Shown here piece by piece: positions 62,301 to 64,000 of a stretch of DNA of 64,000 bases (position 1 is its first letter; each line of letters opens with the position of its first letter). Made by a program: the position numbers and the translations under genes. Source of the DNA: Acanthaster planci (lineage: Eukaryota; Echinodermata; Asteroidea; Valvatida; Acanthasteridae); the NCBI RefSeq assembly GCF_001949145.1, contig NW_019091379.1:1725893-1789892 (forward strand), written 5' to 3'. The notes under the pieces are model-generated. The model ran no database searches. It was not told the DNA's origin and was given only the letters and a program-made list of their open reading frames with translations.

Positions 62301-62512
62301 AGCGAAGGACGGCAGTCCGTACCGACGACCGAGGCTTCGTCTTCGCTAGAAGGTGCTGCCCCGGGGAGGGCGTCTCCAGAACAGCAGGGATCGGCAGGGG
62401 GGCAAGCTGGCGATTCCACTGCTGAAGGGAAGACTTTGCAAGATGCTGATCAGAAACTGAAACAGAGAGGCTGGAAAGGTGAAACCAGTCTGGTCACTGG
62501 AAGTGAATCCAG
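50396..62512 (+). CDS. FYCO1: FYCO1 orthologue: RUN, coiled-coil and FYVE protein (C-terminus beyond window)
   Basis: Exons: 50396-50441, 51176-51295, 51915-52027, 52154-52260, 52730-52952, 53719-54552, 54600-56257, 56704-56818, 57557-57685, 58598-58669, 59030-59077, 59688-59806, 60325-60412, 60792-60916, 62138-62512. All phases agree and give about 1390 residues. The start ATG has context CAACCATGG. Order is RUN (residues ~16-180), coiled coil (~210-1190), FYVE (~1215-1280), then an acidic Ser-rich linker. Vertebrate FYCO1 has about 1480 residues and ends in an LC3-interacting motif and a GOLD domain, neither seen here, so at least one exon lies beyond 64000. Known role of the family: it binds PI3P (FYVE), Rab7 and LC3 and links autophagosomes and late endosomes to kinesin for plus-end transport. 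Exons 54552/54600 are separated by 47 nt that may be a mini-intron or reflect a frameshift (see findings). RUFY-family proteins are the alternative, but RUN sequence and length favour FYCO1. Confidence 0.93.
51176..52952 (+). CDS. FYCO1: FYCO1 RUN-domain exons 2-5
   Basis: Exons 51176-51295, 51915-52027, 52154-52260 and 52730-52952 join in frame. They encode [59 protein letters not shown], then SDWYGP and [18 protein letters not shown]. These match vertebrate FYCO1 block for block (PITDDS-x-[30 protein letters not shown]-x-GFDLDAAWPTFARR). A WQPPSR linker follows, also conserved. RUN domains bind small GTPases or their effectors. Donors and acceptors are all GT-AG. Confidence 0.93.
52953..53718 (+). 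other. FYCO1 intron 5
   Basis: 766 bp between RUN and coiled-coil exons. No repeat family or reading frame recognised. Confidence 0.6.
53719..54552 (+). CDS. FYCO1: FYCO1 coiled coil, first large exon segment
   Basis: After a TTTTACAG acceptor the frame opens with [11 protein letters not shown] and becomes a Glu/Lys/Gln/Leu-rich heptad pattern without Pro (for example [20 protein letters not shown]). It gives about 278 residues of coiled coil. The open frame upstream of 53719 is intron. After SPQTK at 54552 a GTAAGG follows, and coding resumes in a different frame at 54600. Confidence 0.88.
54600..56257 (+). CDS. FYCO1: FYCO1 coiled coil, second large exon segment
   Basis: 1658 nt, starting [20 protein letters not shown] and ending [13 protein letters not shown] plus two bases at a GTAAGT donor. 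About 552 residues of uninterrupted heptad-type sequence. A lower-helix stretch near residues 575-610 ([11 protein letters not shown] to [10 protein letters not shown]) is rich in Ser, Thr and Pro and may be a hinge. The next exon supplies the third base of a Lys codon. Confidence 0.9.
56704..60412 (+). CDS. FYCO1: FYCO1 coiled-coil C-terminal exons (six small exons)
   Basis: Exons 56704-56818, 57557-57685, 58598-58669, 59030-59077, 59688-59806 and 60325-60412 are 48-129 nt each and join in frame. They encode [20 protein letters not shown], which matches the vertebrate NTLKFQLSAEIMDYQ block. Further on come [17 protein letters not shown] and [10 protein letters not shown], corresponding to vertebrate LRDKDALWQ and EERWLGDTE just before the FYVE finger. 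The W-x-x-D of RWIDD is the first conserved FYVE motif. Confidence 0.9.
57686..58597 (+). other. FYCO1 intron between small coiled-coil exons
   Basis: Contains a T/G-rich run near 58090. Nothing else recognised. Confidence 0.55.
59311..59538 (+). repeat. Dispersed repeat family R1, copy 3, in a FYCO1 intron
   Basis: Carries GAGCAGAAGTACCCCTCATT, GAGCCACGTTGGTAGGGAGT, TGAACCAGCAAAGTGCAGTT and TTCTGCCCTCTCTTGG in the same order as the other two copies. It is longer because a 55-bp perfect palindrome sits in its middle. Confidence 0.8.
59390..59444. repeat. Perfect 20-bp inverted repeat with 15-bp loop
   Basis: AACCCTAACAGTCCTCAATC at 59390-59409 is followed after 15 bases by its exact reverse complement at 59425-59444. 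It lies inside repeat R1 copy 3 and is absent from the other R1 copies, so it is a later insertion. Confidence 0.9.
60792..62512 (+). CDS. FYCO1: FYCO1 FYVE zinc finger and linker exons
   Basis: Exon 60792-60916 encodes [20 protein letters not shown] and [21 protein letters not shown]. Exon 62138-62512 adds [10 protein letters not shown]. The FYVE hallmarks are present: four cysteine pairs (CMQC, CRLC, CTKC, CEQC), the PI3P-binding RRHHCR and the RVC motif. The following ~115 residues are Ser, Glu and Asp rich ([20 protein letters not shown]) with no domain. The exon probably ends at GTAAAG after TCC AG; an alternative donor GTGAAA lies 33 nt earlier at 62480. Confidence 0.92.
60917..62137 (+). 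other. FYCO1 intron inside the FYVE domain
   Basis: 1221 bp splitting the FYVE finger between its sixth and last cysteine pairs. No repeat family recognised. Confidence 0.6.
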
Positions 62513-64000
62513 GTAAAGGAATCAAATCAAGCTTAGTTTTTAGTGAAAATAAATGTACGTTTACTTCAACTCGATTCATTATTTTGTTTATGTGCATTTT
62601 TCACCTTCTAATTTTTTAAATTGAACCATATCCAAGGCTTATTGCTAAACACCGTACTTGTCAACCTTTTACTTGGGTTAACTTTTTTTTGGATTTCCCC
62701 TTTGTCTTTGATTATCGGCCTTTTTTTACAAAAAAGAAAACAAAAAAACCAGATCCACTCTGTCTGAAATAGTTGGAAAATAGTGGAAATCTTTCAGAGA
62801 TACGTGACCAACAATCAAAGACCCTTTAGGTGTCATGTGTTCAATGTTATACACACACATGCGTCACTCGGTTAGATGCAAGGTGGAAAAAGTTACACCG
62901 AACAGAGGGTCACTGTGTCCAGATGTTATCTGAGAAAACTCAGCTGACAGCTATTGGTTCAATGAATCACTCCATTGTGGAATCTCTAGTCTTTGAGTTT
63001 GAGAAACATTACACTAGTGAATGGTGTGTGTATGGATCACTTTCTTCTATGTACACTCTTTTATGTCACTTGAAAACCTTCCCTATAAAGGTTTTTCGCG
63101 GTCAGTCTCATTGCAAATGTTACAACATGCCAGCTAACATTTTTCTTAACCATACCATTGCTACTCCTGGTTTTAACTTGATTTGTTTCCAACATATTTC
63201 TCACATTTAAGTCACTAGCACTTGTGAATTTAACTTAATTGTTATGCTTAATTTCTGATGTTTTAAACGTATTTGAAGGGTTGTAGCCTAGTTTCAAACA
63301 AATTAATTAAGCTGGGGTTTTTTTGCAGCTAAAACAAAAAATCAAAACTAATCTGCATTCTCATTGATTATTTCATGAGTAAATTGTTTGGGGAAAAATG
63401 ACTGGCAGAAACATGTCTGTGGAGTGAAACTCACTCTCTAGGGTAAACGTTCCATCTTCATCTTTCAAGCAATTCAGACACTTCAAGCTTGCTGTGATTC
63501 CAGGAAACAGCCTTCCAAATGTTGCCAGATTCGATTCGGATTTCCAAATAGAACTAGCTTGAAAATGTTCTTGTGTGAGATACGCTTGCCTTACTTGTTT
63601 GTCTACTGTGTAATATATGCAAGGACGAGAAAGACAACACACTACAAATAGCTTGATCACTTGAAAGTAAATTAATGTACCACGTTTTTCTGGGTTAACC
63701 TTAAACCAGAATTGTCATTGTGTTTGCAACACATTGAGAACAACTAGTTGTCAGTGAAATGACCCATGTTTGTCTTGGGTAGAAATCTTGTTACTTCATC
63801 AACTGCGGGGTACGGTTACTTTGTTAGATGTTGAGAAACCTGTGAAATGGTATGTAACCTGTCCTAACCCCCTTATGCCAGTGGTGTACAGTTTAGTAGA
63901 TGTCATTGAAAATTCCCGGAAGATCCCTTGAAGGAAGTAGTTCAGAAAGTGTAGGGTGAATATCCTTGAAACAAATTGGAAGGATTAAATTCACAGTAAG
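62513..64000 (+). other. FYCO1 intron or 3' part: no further exon recognised
   Basis: Searched by eye for the acidic LC3-interacting motif and the GOLD domain; none found. The 126-codon frame at 62830-63210 has no domain and is likely intronic. Confidence 0.5.

Overview
This window is animal nuclear DNA. It has GT-AG spliced genes with small exons in large introns, very low coding density, and an intron and intergenic background packed with transposon remnants (DIRS-type, LINE, mariner and many foldback or MITE-like elements). The two genes are intact animal-type genes. The repeat content looks like a marine invertebrate, perhaps a deuterostome such as an echinoderm, hemichordate or lancelet, but the phylum cannot be settled from this sequence.

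Two genes are supported, arranged head to head. On the minus strand, four exons (34849-34535, 12963-12841, 12514-12304, 3744-3529) encode the first ~288 residues of a DUR3-like sodium/solute symporter. The gene continues off the left edge of the window. Its introns of about 21.6 kb and 8.6 kb fill most of the left half. On the plus strand, from 50396 to 62512, at least 14 exons (15 if a 47-nt gap in the coiled-coil exon is a real intron) encode an FYCO1 orthologue: RUN domain, very long coiled coil, FYVE zinc finger, then an acidic, Ser-rich linker. The C-terminal GOLD domain must lie beyond the right edge. The ~15.5 kb between the two start codons holds no gene I can support. It does hold three exact 25-bp tandem copies of a unit with an inverted CCAAT box and an E-box, about 0.8 kb upstream of the symporter start.

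Region by region: 1-3.5 kb is symporter intron or downstream gene sequence with a LINE reverse-transcriptase fragment, a (CT)n tract and a probable LINE tail. 3.7-12.3 kb is an intron carrying a decayed tyrosine-recombinase retrotransposon (DIRS/Ngaro type, ~7.7-11.4 kb) with a 261-bp MITE inserted between its RT and RNase H parts. 13-34.5 kb is a giant intron with a LINE C-terminal fragment, an AAGTC-rich nested element, a 134-bp foldback element with 12-bp target duplications and other repeats. 35-50 kb is intergenic, with a mariner-like deletion derivative with ~245-bp terminal inverted repeats, an 886-bp long-TIR element containing a 70-bp hAT-like mini-element, and several smaller foldbacks. 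50.4-64 kb is FYCO1.

The two host genes have no evident functional link: one is a plasma-membrane transporter, the other a PI3P/Rab7 autophagosome-kinesin adaptor. I found no new multi-gene system. The most informative oddities are the FYCO1 frame break, the nested transposon structures and the upstream CCAAT array.
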